64,000 nucleotides of DNA from Bacteroidales bacterium (GTDB lineage: Bacteria; Bacteroidota; Bacteroidia; Bacteroidales; UBA932), in the NCBI GenBank assembly GCA_017630155.1, contig JAGBVU010000029.1, positions 24,431 to 88,430 on the forward strand, given 5' to 3'. The notes under the pieces are model-generated. The model had not been told where the DNA came from, did not search any database, and was given only the letters and a program-made list of their open reading frames with translations. The translations under genes and the position numbers were made by a program. Of the stretch, positions 1-8,204 are shown one piece after another. How positions within the stretch are numbered: position 1 is the first letter of the stretch; every line of letters begins with the position of its first letter.

Positions 1-33
1 CCACCTCTTATTTTTAAGGTAATATCTGGGGAA

Positions 34-777
34 TTACATCATACAACCGTCACAAGTAATGACCTGCCCAGTAACATATGAAGATAGCTCAGATGCAAGG
101 AAAAGGACTACATTGGCGATATCATCTCCCTCACCAAGCCTTCTGAGGGCAATACGCTTGGCCCATTCTTCCTGTACCTCTTTCGGAAGAGCATCTGTCA
201 TCTCTGTCCTGATAAAACCTGGAGCCACGACATTGGATCTGATGCCTCTTGAGCCCATCTCTTTTGCCAGAGATTTGGTAAAGCCTATCAGACCGGCTTT
301 GGATGCTGCATAATTACATTGGCCTGCATTTCCAGTGATCCCCACAATGGATGAAATATTGATTATAGAACCTCCCCTCTGGCGTGCCATAACAGGAACC
401 ACTGCTTTGGAGAAGTTGAAAGCTGATTTCAAATTGACAGTCATAACATCATCCCATTGCTCCTCTGTCATCCTCATAAGAAGACCATCTCTGGTAATCC
501 CTGCATTGTTGACAAGGATATCTATTCTGCCGAACTCCTTGTGAATCTCTGCGACCATATCCTGTGTAAGGGAATAGTCCGCAGCATTTGAAACATAAGC
601 TTTACATTTGACACCCAGTGCAGATATCTCATTCTCAGTATTGCGGAGATGTTCACTCTCGCGCTGTCCGGTGAATGCCACCGATGCGCCTTGTGATGCC
701 AATTTCAGTGCGATAGCTTTACCTATTCCTCTTGTTCCGCCTGTGACCAAAGCCACTTTGCCTTCGAGCATTTTCAT
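34..777 (-). CDS. fabG: 3-oxoacyl-ACP reductase FabG
   Basis: This cytoplasmic short-chain dehydrogenase reduces 3-oxoacyl-ACP to 3-hydroxyacyl-ACP with NADPH, the first reduction of each fatty-acid elongation cycle. The 247-residue protein has the family's usual length. It shows the TGGTRGIG nucleotide-binding motif near residues 12-19, NNAG near 90, and the catalytic triad Ser142/143, Tyr156, Lys160 (YAASK). It ends in a normal FabG C-terminus. The start lies one base after the fabZ stop, so the two are translationally close; a second Met at codon 3 is an alternative start. It is the last gene of the fab operon visible here; only 33 bases follow before the window edge. Confidence 0.96.
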   Translation of the reverse strand: MKMLEGKVALVTGGTRGIGKAIALKLASQGASVAFTGQRESEHLRNTENEISALGVKCKAYVSNAADYSLTQDMVAEIHKEFGRIDILVNNAGITRDGLLMRMTEEQWDDVMTVNLKSAFNFSKAVVPVMARQRGGSIINISSIVGITGNAGQCNYAASKAGLIGFTKSLAKEMGSRGIRSNVVAPGFIRTEMTDALPKEVQEEWAKRIALRRLGEGDDIANVVLFLASELSSYVTGQVITCDGCMM

Positions 778-778
778 A

Positions 779-1210
779 TCAAACCATTTTAGAATTGTCT
801 ACCAAAGCTACAGAAAGAACTCCACTTACGCAAAGTTTTCCATCCACATATCCCTTGGCATCTATAAAAAACATATTTGCCCTTCGGTTTGTAAGGTGTG
901 CTTCCACCTCCACTTTGTCCCCTGGGCGGACTGCATTCTTGAATCTTATCTTATCCAGCCCTGTATAAAGTGTTAACTTTCCCCCTTCCAACTCTTCAAG
1001 CAACAGCATCGACGAACATTGTCCCAATATTTCACACAGGATAACCCCAGGAACAACAGGTATGCCGGGGAAATGTCCCTGGAGGAAATGCTCATCCCCC
1101 CTTACCAGATACTCTCCGTGAACTACCCCATTTTCATCCTTCTCCATCCTGTCTACCAGGAGCATCGGTTCCCTATGGGGAAGATATTGTTTGATCTCTT
1201 CTCTTTCCAT
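779..1210 (-). CDS. fabZ: 3-hydroxyacyl-ACP dehydratase FabZ
   Basis: A hot-dog fold dehydratase that converts 3-hydroxyacyl-ACP to trans-2-enoyl-ACP. The 143-residue protein carries PHREPMLLVDR near residue 11 and the active-site helix region GHFPGIPVVPGV, with His46 and Glu60 as the expected catalytic pair. Many Bacteroidota carry FabZ fused to LpxC; here it stands alone, so a second fused copy may exist elsewhere. It sits between fabF and fabG with 1-base gaps on both sides, which implies cotranscription. The related 3-hydroxydecanoyl dehydratase FabA is less likely because the motifs match FabZ. Confidence 0.93.
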   Translation of the reverse strand: MEREEIKQYLPHREPMLLVDRMEKDENGVVHGEYLVRGDEHFLQGHFPGIPVVPGVILCEILGQCSSMLLLEELEGGKLTLYTGLDKIRFKNAVRPGDKVEVEAHLTNRRANMFFIDAKGYVDGKLCVSGVLSVALVDNSKMV

Positions 1211-1211
1211 A

Positions 1212-2444
1212 TCAAATTTTTCTTAAAGCAACTACAGCATTATGCCCGCCAAATCCGAGCGATGATGAGAGTGCTAGTGTAATATCAAGTTTTTTCGCTT
1301 TCAGTGGAGTATAATCCAGATCGCACTCAGGATCCGGTTCTGTCAGCCCTATAGTTGGGGGTACTATTCCCTGATCTACGGCAAGTGCTGCAGCAACAAG
1401 CTCTACGCCACCCGCAGCACCAAGCATGTGTCCTGTCATCGATTTTGTAGAGCAGATGGCCACTTTTCTGGCCCCCTCTTCCCCGAATGCACTCTTTATA
1501 GCCAAAGTCTCTGATTTGTCATTCATAGGTGTACCTGTCCCGTGTGCATTTATATGTACCACATCGTCTTCACAATAACCGGACTGGTCCAGTGCCGCTT
1601 TAAATGCATTGGCAGCACACGAACCGTCAGGTCTTGGGGCGGTATAGTGATATGCATCACAAGTATTGCCGTATCCAGACACTTCTGCATATATTTTGGC
1701 ACCACGTCGCAATGCATTCTCATACTCCTCCAGCACCACTATTCCTGCCCCTTCTGCTATTACAAAGCCCTGTCTGCGTGCATCAAATGGGAGAGATGCT
1801 GCCAATGGATCCTCTGATCTTGAAAGTGCCTTGCTGTTCGCAAATCCCCCTATCGAGAGGGGCACATGTGCCGCTTCAGCACCTCCAGCTATAATCACAT
1901 CTGCATAACCGTGTTTGATGGCCCGATATGCCTCCCCTATCGAATGGGTTCCGGTAGCACAAGCTGTCACTATCGGAAGGCACACACCTCTGGCGTTGTG
2001 GGTTATTGCCACATTGCCCGAGGCAATATTTCCTATCATATTGGGGATGAAAAGGGGAGACACCCACTGTGGTCCGTTCTCCTTGAGGTTTACCACCTCA
2101 TTTATAAACGTTTGCATTCCACCAATTCCTGAACCGATATATACCCCCAATCTCTCAGGCTCCACACCTGTGGCACCGGCATCCTTCATTGCCTGATTGG
2201 CTGCAGCCATGGCAAAAAGGGTAAATTTATCAGCTTTACGGGCTGTAGCAGCCGGTATCCCATATGCAGCAGGGTCAAAGTTCTTCACCTCACCTGCTAC
2301 CTTCACCTGCAGATCATCTGATGGGAAGTTTCTGATAAAATCTATCCCGCAGACACCTTGAATCAGATTGTTCCAAAACGTGTTTACATCGTTTCCCAGC
2401 GGACATACCACTCCCAGTCCGGTAATTACTACTCTTCTATCCAT
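1212..2444 (-). CDS. fabF: Beta-ketoacyl-ACP synthase II FabF
   Basis: A condensing enzyme of the thiolase superfamily that elongates acyl-ACP with malonyl-ACP. The 410-residue length is typical. The Cys-His-His triad is complete: Cys162 in VTACATGTH, His301 in NAHGTGTP and His339 in KSMTGHMLGAAGG. The N-terminus RRVVITGLGVVCPLG is characteristic of FabF. Its start overlaps the end of fabK by 16 bases, and fabZ follows one base after its stop. A role in unsaturated chain elongation is possible but cannot be read from the sequence. Confidence 0.95.
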   Translation of the reverse strand: MDRRVVITGLGVVCPLGNDVNTFWNNLIQGVCGIDFIRNFPSDDLQVKVAGEVKNFDPAAYGIPAATARKADKFTLFAMAAANQAMKDAGATGVEPERLGVYIGSGIGGMQTFINEVVNLKENGPQWVSPLFIPNMIGNIASGNVAITHNARGVCLPIVTACATGTHSIGEAYRAIKHGYADVIIAGGAEAAHVPLSIGGFANSKALSRSEDPLAASLPFDARRQGFVIAEGAGIVVLEEYENALRRGAKIYAEVSGYGNTCDAYHYTAPRPDGSCAANAFKAALDQSGYCEDDVVHINAHGTGTPMNDKSETLAIKSAFGEEGARKVAICSTKSMTGHMLGAAGGVELVAAALAVDQGIVPPTIGLTEPDPECDLDYTPLKAKKLDITLALSSSLGFGGHNAVVALRKI

Positions 2445-3379
2445 GATCCACCCATTTTAAGGATACCTTCCGCTTCAGATACCATCTGAGATATTATCTC
2501 TGCAGCAGGTCTGATACCTTTTACCATACCTACACTCTGTCCTGCCATAAAACTTCCATAAAGCTCATCCCCTTGCTGGACAGCCTTTCTGAGTGAGCCG
2601 GATCCATACTCCAGGATCTGCTCCGGTGTCACCTGCGGATCCTTCTCCATTGATGCAAATTTCTTGGTAAATGGACTTTTGAGAGCCCTGACAGGGTGAC
2701 CCAATGTCTTACCGGTAACTATGGTATCTGTCTCAGAGGCTGCGATAATTTTATCTTTATAGGTCTGATGGATAATACACTCTGAGGCTCCAAGAAATAT
2801 GGTTCCGCACTGGACACCCTCTGCCCCAAGCATAAATGCAGCAGCAAGACCCCTTCCATCACCTATTCCACCTGCAGCCAGGACAGGGATACTTACAGCA
2901 TCGACCACATTCGGCACAAGTGCCAATGTATTCATCTCTCCGATATGTCCACCGGATTCACCACCTTCTGCCACTACTGCTACTGCACCCATTCTCTCCA
3001 TCCTCAACGCCAATGAGGCAGCAGCCACAACAGGGATAACCTTAATCCCGGCAGCAAGCCATCCATCCATATATTTCGAAGGTGAACCTGCCCCGGTAGT
3101 GACAACAGGGACCTGCTCATCTATCACCATCTGTGCTATCTCGGCAGCATTTGGAGCCTGAAGCATGATATTTACAGCAAAAGGTTTGTCTGTAAGTTTT
3201 TTGCATTTTCTTATCTCTTCTCTGACTACATCAGAACCTGCATTTACACAAGATATTATACCGAGTCCCCCTGCATTTGAGACTGCGCTTGCCAGAGATG
3301 ATTCTGAAATCCAAGCCATTCCACCTTGGAAGATTGGGTATTTGATTCCCAACAATTCACATATTCTACTTTTTATCAT
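2429..3379 (-). CDS. fabK: Enoyl-ACP reductase II (FabK-type flavoprotein)
   Basis: A TIM-barrel FMN enzyme that probably reduces trans-2-enoyl-ACP, the last step of each elongation cycle. The 316 residues start with a typical FabK N-terminus (GIKYPIFQGGMAWI) and contain GGESGGHIG near residue 142 and AAGGIGDGRG near residue 170, followed by the phosphate-binding segment GAEGVQCGTIFL. The fold is shared with nitronate monooxygenases, so sequence alone does not settle the substrate. The position between fabH and fabF strongly supports the FabK assignment, and no FabI-type reductase is visible in the window. Confidence 0.88.
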   Translation of the reverse strand: MIKSRICELLGIKYPIFQGGMAWISESSLASAVSNAGGLGIISCVNAGSDVVREEIRKCKKLTDKPFAVNIMLQAPNAAEIAQMVIDEQVPVVTTGAGSPSKYMDGWLAAGIKVIPVVAAASLALRMERMGAVAVVAEGGESGGHIGEMNTLALVPNVVDAVSIPVLAAGGIGDGRGLAAAFMLGAEGVQCGTIFLGASECIIHQTYKDKIIAASETDTIVTGKTLGHPVRALKSPFTKKFASMEKDPQVTPEQILEYGSGSLRKAVQQGDELYGSFMAGQSVGMVKGIRPAAEIISQMVSEAEGILKMGGSWIEE

Positions 3380-3406
3380 ATCCTTAGTTTTTGCTAATTT
3401 ACAAAA

Positions 3407-4357
3407 TTACCAGTACAAAAGGCAAGCACCGGTGGTAAAACCTGCACCAAAAGCGCTCAAGACAATCTTGTCACCCTTTTTAAGTTTGCTCCCTTTATTC
3501 ATCTCATCCAGAAGGATAGGGATGCTGGCAGATGAAGTATTGCCATACTTCTCGATATTGTTGGGGAATTTTTCACTGCACTGGTCAAGACTCTCCCTGA
3601 TAGTATCTATAATCCTTATATTGGCCTGATGGAGAAGATAATGGTCCACATCATGTTTGGTTATATTGCCATCAGCTATCACCCCCTCAATATCTCTCAG
3701 AGAGGAAGAGACTGCAAGTTTGAATACATCATGTCCCTTCATCACCAAAGGGCCATCCGCCTCCTCCTTGGTTATAAATGGGGTATGTTCAAGTTTCCTC
3801 TGCTGGTAAAGAGACTCCTGTTTGCTGGTAGTGGTGAGTCTTATTGACTTGACATTATCCCCTCTTCCCAATACTACAGCCCCTGCACCATCTCCGAAAA
3901 GGACGCAGGTGCTCCGGTCTGACCAGTCCACCATACGGGTAGGTTCCTCCGCACATACAACCAAAATATGTTTTATATCCTTTTTTGAGGAAAAATATGA
4001 CTCTGCTATATCCAGAGAGTAGATAAAACCGGCACAAGCACCATTAAGGTCAATACAAGGGCAAGTTGCCCCTATCCTCCCCTGGATTATACAGCTCAGA
4101 GCAGGTGTTATATACTCGTTCACCACATTTGAACATATAATGAAATCAAGATCGCCTGCAGATATACCGGAATTTTCAAGCGCCCTTTTTGCAGCATTTA
4201 CAGCCAGATCCTCCAGTTTTTCATCAGAGATCAACTGCCTCTGGCTTATCCCTGTTCTTGTACGGATCCAGTCATCACTGGTGTCCAGAAACTTCTCGAG
4301 CATCTGATTTGTCACTGTCAAAGCCGGATGTGCACTTCCTGTTCCTATTATTCTCAT
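3407..4357 (-). CDS. fabH: Beta-ketoacyl-ACP synthase III FabH
   Basis: FabH starts fatty-acid synthesis by condensing an acyl-CoA primer with malonyl-ACP. The 316-residue protein has the catalytic Cys108 in NGACAGF, His243 in LLHQANIRI and Asn273 in YGNTSSASIP. It is the first gene of the fab cluster, with a 27-base gap to fabK. No strong Bacteroidales promoter could be placed in the 150 bases upstream, although transcription must restart here because a terminator for the preceding operon lies at 4509-4557. Branched-chain primer use is common in this phylum but is not shown by the sequence. Confidence 0.94.
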   Translation of the reverse strand: MRIIGTGSAHPALTVTNQMLEKFLDTSDDWIRTRTGISQRQLISDEKLEDLAVNAAKRALENSGISAGDLDFIICSNVVNEYITPALSCIIQGRIGATCPCIDLNGACAGFIYSLDIAESYFSSKKDIKHILVVCAEEPTRMVDWSDRSTCVLFGDGAGAVVLGRGDNVKSIRLTTTSKQESLYQQRKLEHTPFITKEEADGPLVMKGHDVFKLAVSSSLRDIEGVIADGNITKHDVDHYLLHQANIRIIDTIRESLDQCSEKFPNNIEKYGNTSSASIPILLDEMNKGSKLKKGDKIVLSAFGAGFTTGACLLYW

Positions 4358-4508
4358 AATGCTAAAAATCTAAAATTTTCACACGCAAAACTGAAGAAAT
4401 GGAAAAACATATCCAAACCACTGTGACAAATGGTAACCAAAAAGCGAATATTTTACATAACCATAGCTACATTATTGTCAATTTGTAATCTATGAATTTT
4501 GAATAAAA
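4358..4508. other. Intergenic region before fabH, no recognised feature
   Basis: AT-rich spacer between the hut-run terminator and fabH. It must contain the fabH promoter. The closest match to the TAnnTTTG element on the minus strand ends in TTTT rather than TTTG, so I do not call it. No ORF or stable hairpin was recognised. Confidence 0.4.
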
Positions 4509-4557
4509 AAAAGCGGGTGATACAAATCGACACAAACCGACTGTATCTCCCACTTTT
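4509..4557 (-). terminator. Rho-independent terminator after ftcD
   Basis: Inverted arms at 4509-4524 and 4542-4557 pair over 16 positions with two non-Watson-Crick positions, around a 17-base loop. On the minus strand the stem is followed by a run of eight or more U (A-tract 4505-4512). It lies directly downstream of the ftcD stop at 4579 and closes the long transcription run that begins near 18.2 kb. Confidence 0.85.
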
Positions 4558-4578
4558 AGATAACCAAGTGCAGATCTA

Positions 4579-6279
4579 TTATTCCTCTATTTTTTTATCC
4601 ACAACTTCCAGAATCTCTCTCTCCCTCTGCTGAGCTTTATCCGCTATCTCTGACGCTCTGGCGATAAGCTCCTGCGCAGTTTGACGGTCTTTCAGACCTG
4701 CCGCGTTAATCTTGACATTCAGAAATGCCCCAAGAACAGCAGAACGGGCTGCCAAAGCACCTACACCTGCATCCGATACAGAGTTTGGATTGCCCTCTTT
4801 GGCCATTGCCTCAACTACATCAAATACCTTATATGATACCTCCATTGTCCTCAATGGAACCTGAGTTGCATAAAGTGTTGCTGCCTGAAGTGCTGCTGCA
4901 CGGGCCGCTTTCTCCTGATCATTGCCTTTAGGCATACCGAGTGCCTCCATAATCCTGTTGAAAGCATTGGTATCTTCGTCCACTAGGTGGAGAAGCTCAT
5001 ACATCAGGGCTTCACCCTTCTCTGCCCACTCTGAGAAATAACCGCATCTTGAGTCCCAACCTGGCTTATGCGATGAGAGGTTTGCCACCATAGATCCCAA
5101 AGCTGCACCAAGTGATCCCATATAAGCAGAAATCGATCCACCACCAGGGGCAGGAGACTCGCGTGATGTCTCCTCTGCAAATCCTTTGCAAGTCAAATCT
5201 ATAAGTTTCGCAGATTTGTCCATATCTTCAAGGATATACTCTATCACCTTCTCACGTGGATTGAAAGGTTTCAAGTCATCAAGACCCATAGATTTTACTG
5301 CTATCTTGATTATATCCTCCTCTGGGATACCGCAAGAGCGGCCCTGTTTGGTCAGATAGTGCTTACCTGCATCGATAAGTACCCTTTTGGGGATAAGACC
5401 CACTATCTCTGAGCCGGTAACACGTATGCCCCTTGCATAAGCTTTGTCACATACCTCATCAAATGCCACGTGAACAGGGGTTTGGGTAATGTCTGTAACA
5501 TTCATCGATACCTGTGCGATGCCATACTCGTCGATATACCAACCTATAGCTTTACAAGCTTTCAATGTACCGGGAATCCATACAGGTTCGCCATTCTCAT
5601 CCTTTACCACTTTGCCTACGATAGGATCCCCTTCCCTCTTTTTGCGACCTTTTTCACGCACGTCAAATGCCACAGAATTTGCCCTGCGGGTAGATGTTGT
5701 ATTCAGGTTATAGTTAATGGCAACAAGAAAATCGCGGGCTCCTACAGCTGTGGCACCGGAAAGGGCTACCCTCTCATTGAATTCTGCTGGGCCGTAATCT
5801 GGGATGCAGCCACCCTCTGTGAACCTCTTCTGGAGTGCTTCATATTCACCTGCGCGGCATACTGCCAAATTCTTCCTTTCAGGGCATTTTGCTGCCGATT
5901 CATAACAAAATACAGGGATTCCAAGCTCCTCACCTATCCTCTGACCAAGCTTATGCGCATACTCCACGCACTCTTCCATAGTGACACCTGAAACAGGTAC
6001 AAGAGGACACACGTCAGTAGCACCAAAACGAGGGTGTTCTCCGTGATGATTTCTCATATCTATAACCTCAGAGGCCTTTTTAACCGCTCTGAAGGCAGCC
6101 TCAACCACATTGTCAGGCTCTCCTACGAAAGTAACCACTGTTCTGTTGGTAGCGGCACCTGGATCCACATCGAGAAGTTTTACACCTTCTACTGTCTCAA
6201 TAACAGATGTTATCTGATTTATAACATCCATATTACGCCCCTCACTGAAGTTGGGGACACACTCTATAAGTCTACGCAT
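4579..6279 (-). CDS. ftcD: Bifunctional glutamate formimidoyltransferase / formimidoyl-THF cyclodeaminase
   Basis: This fused enzyme completes histidine degradation: it moves the formimino group from N-formimino-glutamate to tetrahydrofolate, releasing glutamate, then deaminates it to 5,10-methenyl-THF. Residues 1 to about 330 form the two formimidoyltransferase subdomains (IECVPNFSEGRN at the N-terminus, catalytic-type His in NHHGEHPRFGATD near residue 80). Residues from about 355 to 560 form the cyclodeaminase (SPAPGGGSISAYMGSLGAAL near 375). The length of 566 matches the fused animal-like form. It follows the metallo-hydrolase gene by 4 bases and ends the hut run. Confidence 0.95.
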   Translation of the reverse strand: MRRLIECVPNFSEGRNMDVINQITSVIETVEGVKLLDVDPGAATNRTVVTFVGEPDNVVEAAFRAVKKASEVIDMRNHHGEHPRFGATDVCPLVPVSGVTMEECVEYAHKLGQRIGEELGIPVFCYESAAKCPERKNLAVCRAGEYEALQKRFTEGGCIPDYGPAEFNERVALSGATAVGARDFLVAINYNLNTTSTRRANSVAFDVREKGRKKREGDPIVGKVVKDENGEPVWIPGTLKACKAIGWYIDEYGIAQVSMNVTDITQTPVHVAFDEVCDKAYARGIRVTGSEIVGLIPKRVLIDAGKHYLTKQGRSCGIPEEDIIKIAVKSMGLDDLKPFNPREKVIEYILEDMDKSAKLIDLTCKGFAEETSRESPAPGGGSISAYMGSLGAALGSMVANLSSHKPGWDSRCGYFSEWAEKGEALMYELLHLVDEDTNAFNRIMEALGMPKGNDQEKAARAAALQAATLYATQVPLRTMEVSYKVFDVVEAMAKEGNPNSVSDAGVGALAARSAVLGAFLNVKINAAGLKDRQTAQELIARASEIADKAQQREREILEVVDKKIEE

Positions 6280-6283
6280 ATAT

Positions 6284-6937
6284 TTAAGCTTTAGCTGGGT
6301 CTATAAAATCAATATCTTTATCCAATTTGGCTGCAAGTGCAGGGTAATCTATCTCAAAATAGTGTATAGGGTAGAGAACTGCAGGTTTCAGCTGGTTGGC
6401 CAGTCCTACAAATTCATCATCGGTCATAGTGTAAGGGAGATTCTTGGGCAAGAATGCCATATCGAGCTTCGGAAGCTCTTTCATCTCCTCAATAGGTTCT
6501 GTATCACCTGCCACATATACCTTGTATCCTCCGAAATCAAAGAGATATCCATTGCCGAACCCTTTTGGGTGGAAATGGTTCCCTTCATCATTTCTCCTGT
6601 TGATATTATAGGCAGGACGGGCTTCGATAGTGATACCGTCCCATTCACAGGAGTCCCCATTTGCAAGGGGAATATATCTGTGGTCCACCTTCCCAATACT
6701 TTCGCTGACAATGAAGGCTGTACTGCTGCCCAGAATCTCATTGAACGCCTTTGGGTCGTAGTGGTCATAGTGGTCATGGGTAGAGAGAATGAGGTCAGCC
6801 TCATCCATCCCTGTATAATCTGTAACCTCACTGTATGGGTCTACATAGATGTTTTTGCCATTTATCTGAAAAAGGAGAGATGCGTGTCCGAAGACCTTTA
6901 CCTTCAACTCACCAAGTGGGGTTTTATAACTGTTCAT
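6284..6937 (-). CDS. MBL-fold metal-dependent hydrolase in the hut cluster
   Basis: A 217-residue metallo-beta-lactamase-fold protein without a signal peptide. The metal-binding motif THDHYDHYD lies near residues 53-61, a second metal-site Asp is in VAGDTEP near 147, and a late His is in YPIHYFE near 193. The sequence resembles the small UPF0173/UlaG-like hydrolases, whose substrates are mostly unknown. It lies between hutI (12 bases upstream) and ftcD (4 bases downstream). That placement suggests a role in histidine breakdown, for example repair or an alternative hydrolysis of an imidazole intermediate, but this is inference only. Confidence 0.8.
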   Translation of the reverse strand: MNSYKTPLGELKVKVFGHASLLFQINGKNIYVDPYSEVTDYTGMDEADLILSTHDHYDHYDPKAFNEILGSSTAFIVSESIGKVDHRYIPLANGDSCEWDGITIEARPAYNINRRNDEGNHFHPKGFGNGYLFDFGGYKVYVAGDTEPIEEMKELPKLDMAFLPKNLPYTMTDDEFVGLANQLKPAVLYPIHYFEIDYPALAAKLDKDIDFIDPAKA

Positions 6938-6949
6938 AAGACTTATATT

Positions 6950-8200
6950 TTAGATTATTTTACCATTGAGAATAACTGTATCCACCAGCGGGGTAGAGAA
7001 CGAATACGGTAGGAATTCATATGATGGGACCTCTTTAGTAATGAATACATTCGCTTTTTTACCCACGGTAATCGAGCCGAGGATGCCATCAACATCCATA
7101 GCAAATGCGCCATTGATGGTGGAGGCATTTATCACCTCCTCAGGGAACATCTTCATCTTCAGACAGCACAGTGCCATCATAAATTTCATATCACCGCAGG
7201 GGCACGAACCAGGATTATAATTGGAAGCGATAGCTACGGGGATGCCGTAATTTATCATTGCCCTGGCGGGTGCAAAATCCATCTCCATAAAGAATGTTGC
7301 CCCTGGAAGCAATGTGGCTATGGTATCTGAGCCCTTGAGAGCTTTAAACTCCTCCTCTGCTGTATATTCGAGGTGGTCCACACTCCTTGCATTGTATTTG
7401 ACACCCACCTGCACTCCTCCGGAAAAACTCATCTGGTTGGCGTGCACTTTGGGTCTCATTCCATATTTTATACCGGCTTCAAATACCCTTTCGGAGTCTT
7501 CAACTGTAAAAAATCCACCTTCGCAGAAGATATCCACATACACTGCAAGCCCCTCTGCTGCTACAGCGGGGATCATCTCCCTTACAATCTCATCCACATA
7601 CTCCTCCCTGCGACCTGCATATCTGGCTGGGACAGCGTGTGCCCCCAAAAAGGTCCTCTTCACTGTAAGGGGGGTCTGCTCCTCTACCCTCTTTGCCACC
7701 CTCAGCATCTTAATCTCATCCTCCAGGGTGAGTCCATAACCGCTCTTTATCTCCACAGCCCCTGTTCCGAAACTGATAATCTCCTCAGCCCTAACAAGAG
7801 CCTGTGCCAACAATTGATCTTCAGGTGTGCGGTGCAGGAGTTCCACTGAGTTCAATATTCCACCACCTCTGCGGGCAATCTCCTGATAAGAGAGCCCCCT
7901 TATCTTGTCCATAAACTCTATCTCCCTGCTCCCGGCATACACAAGATGGGTGTGCGAGTCGCAATATGATGGGAATACCATCTTCCCGGTAGCATCGATT
8001 ACTCTGTCTGCCTGCATCTCGAGTGGAGCAATATTGGACGGGATGCTCTCCCCATAAGCACTGATAAGGCCATCCTCTATCCAGAGATATCCGTTGTCAA
8101 TGACAGGGAGCTGTCCCAGTTCATCTCCGGCAAGGGGTTTTTCCGGAGATTCAGCCCTGACATTGATAAGTTTCTTTATGTTTTTAATGAGAATTCTCAT
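6950..8200 (-). CDS. hutI: Imidazolonepropionase HutI
   Basis: An amidohydrolase-superfamily enzyme that opens 4-imidazolone-5-propionate to N-formimino-L-glutamate, the third step of histidine catabolism. The 416-residue protein has the HxH metal motif at His83/His85 (CDSHTHLVYAG), and His253 (KVHANQMS) and His276 (SVDHLEYT). Where HutI enzymes normally have a metal-binding Asp in a TDFNPG-type motif, this protein has Asn327 (ASNYNPGS; codon AAT). It follows hutH by 4 bases. The fold assignment is firm; full activity is less certain because of the Asn. Confidence 0.92.
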   Translation of the reverse strand: MRILIKNIKKLINVRAESPEKPLAGDELGQLPVIDNGYLWIEDGLISAYGESIPSNIAPLEMQADRVIDATGKMVFPSYCDSHTHLVYAGSREIEFMDKIRGLSYQEIARRGGGILNSVELLHRTPEDQLLAQALVRAEEIISFGTGAVEIKSGYGLTLEDEIKMLRVAKRVEEQTPLTVKRTFLGAHAVPARYAGRREEYVDEIVREMIPAVAAEGLAVYVDIFCEGGFFTVEDSERVFEAGIKYGMRPKVHANQMSFSGGVQVGVKYNARSVDHLEYTAEEEFKALKGSDTIATLLPGATFFMEMDFAPARAMINYGIPVAIASNYNPGSCPCGDMKFMMALCCLKMKMFPEEVINASTINGAFAMDVDGILGSITVGKKANVFITKEVPSYEFLPYSFSTPLVDTVILNGKII

Positions 8201-8204
8201 CCTT

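Noticed and set aside
4380..4480. Promoter for fabH
   Set aside because: The best -7 candidate on the minus strand ends TTTT instead of TTTG, and spacing to a TTTG element is too short, so I could not support a call.
6251..7012. A 253-codon plus-strand frame opposite the MBL hydrolase gene
   Set aside because: It is fully antisense to a protein with intact catalytic motifs and carries no domain or promoter of its own.
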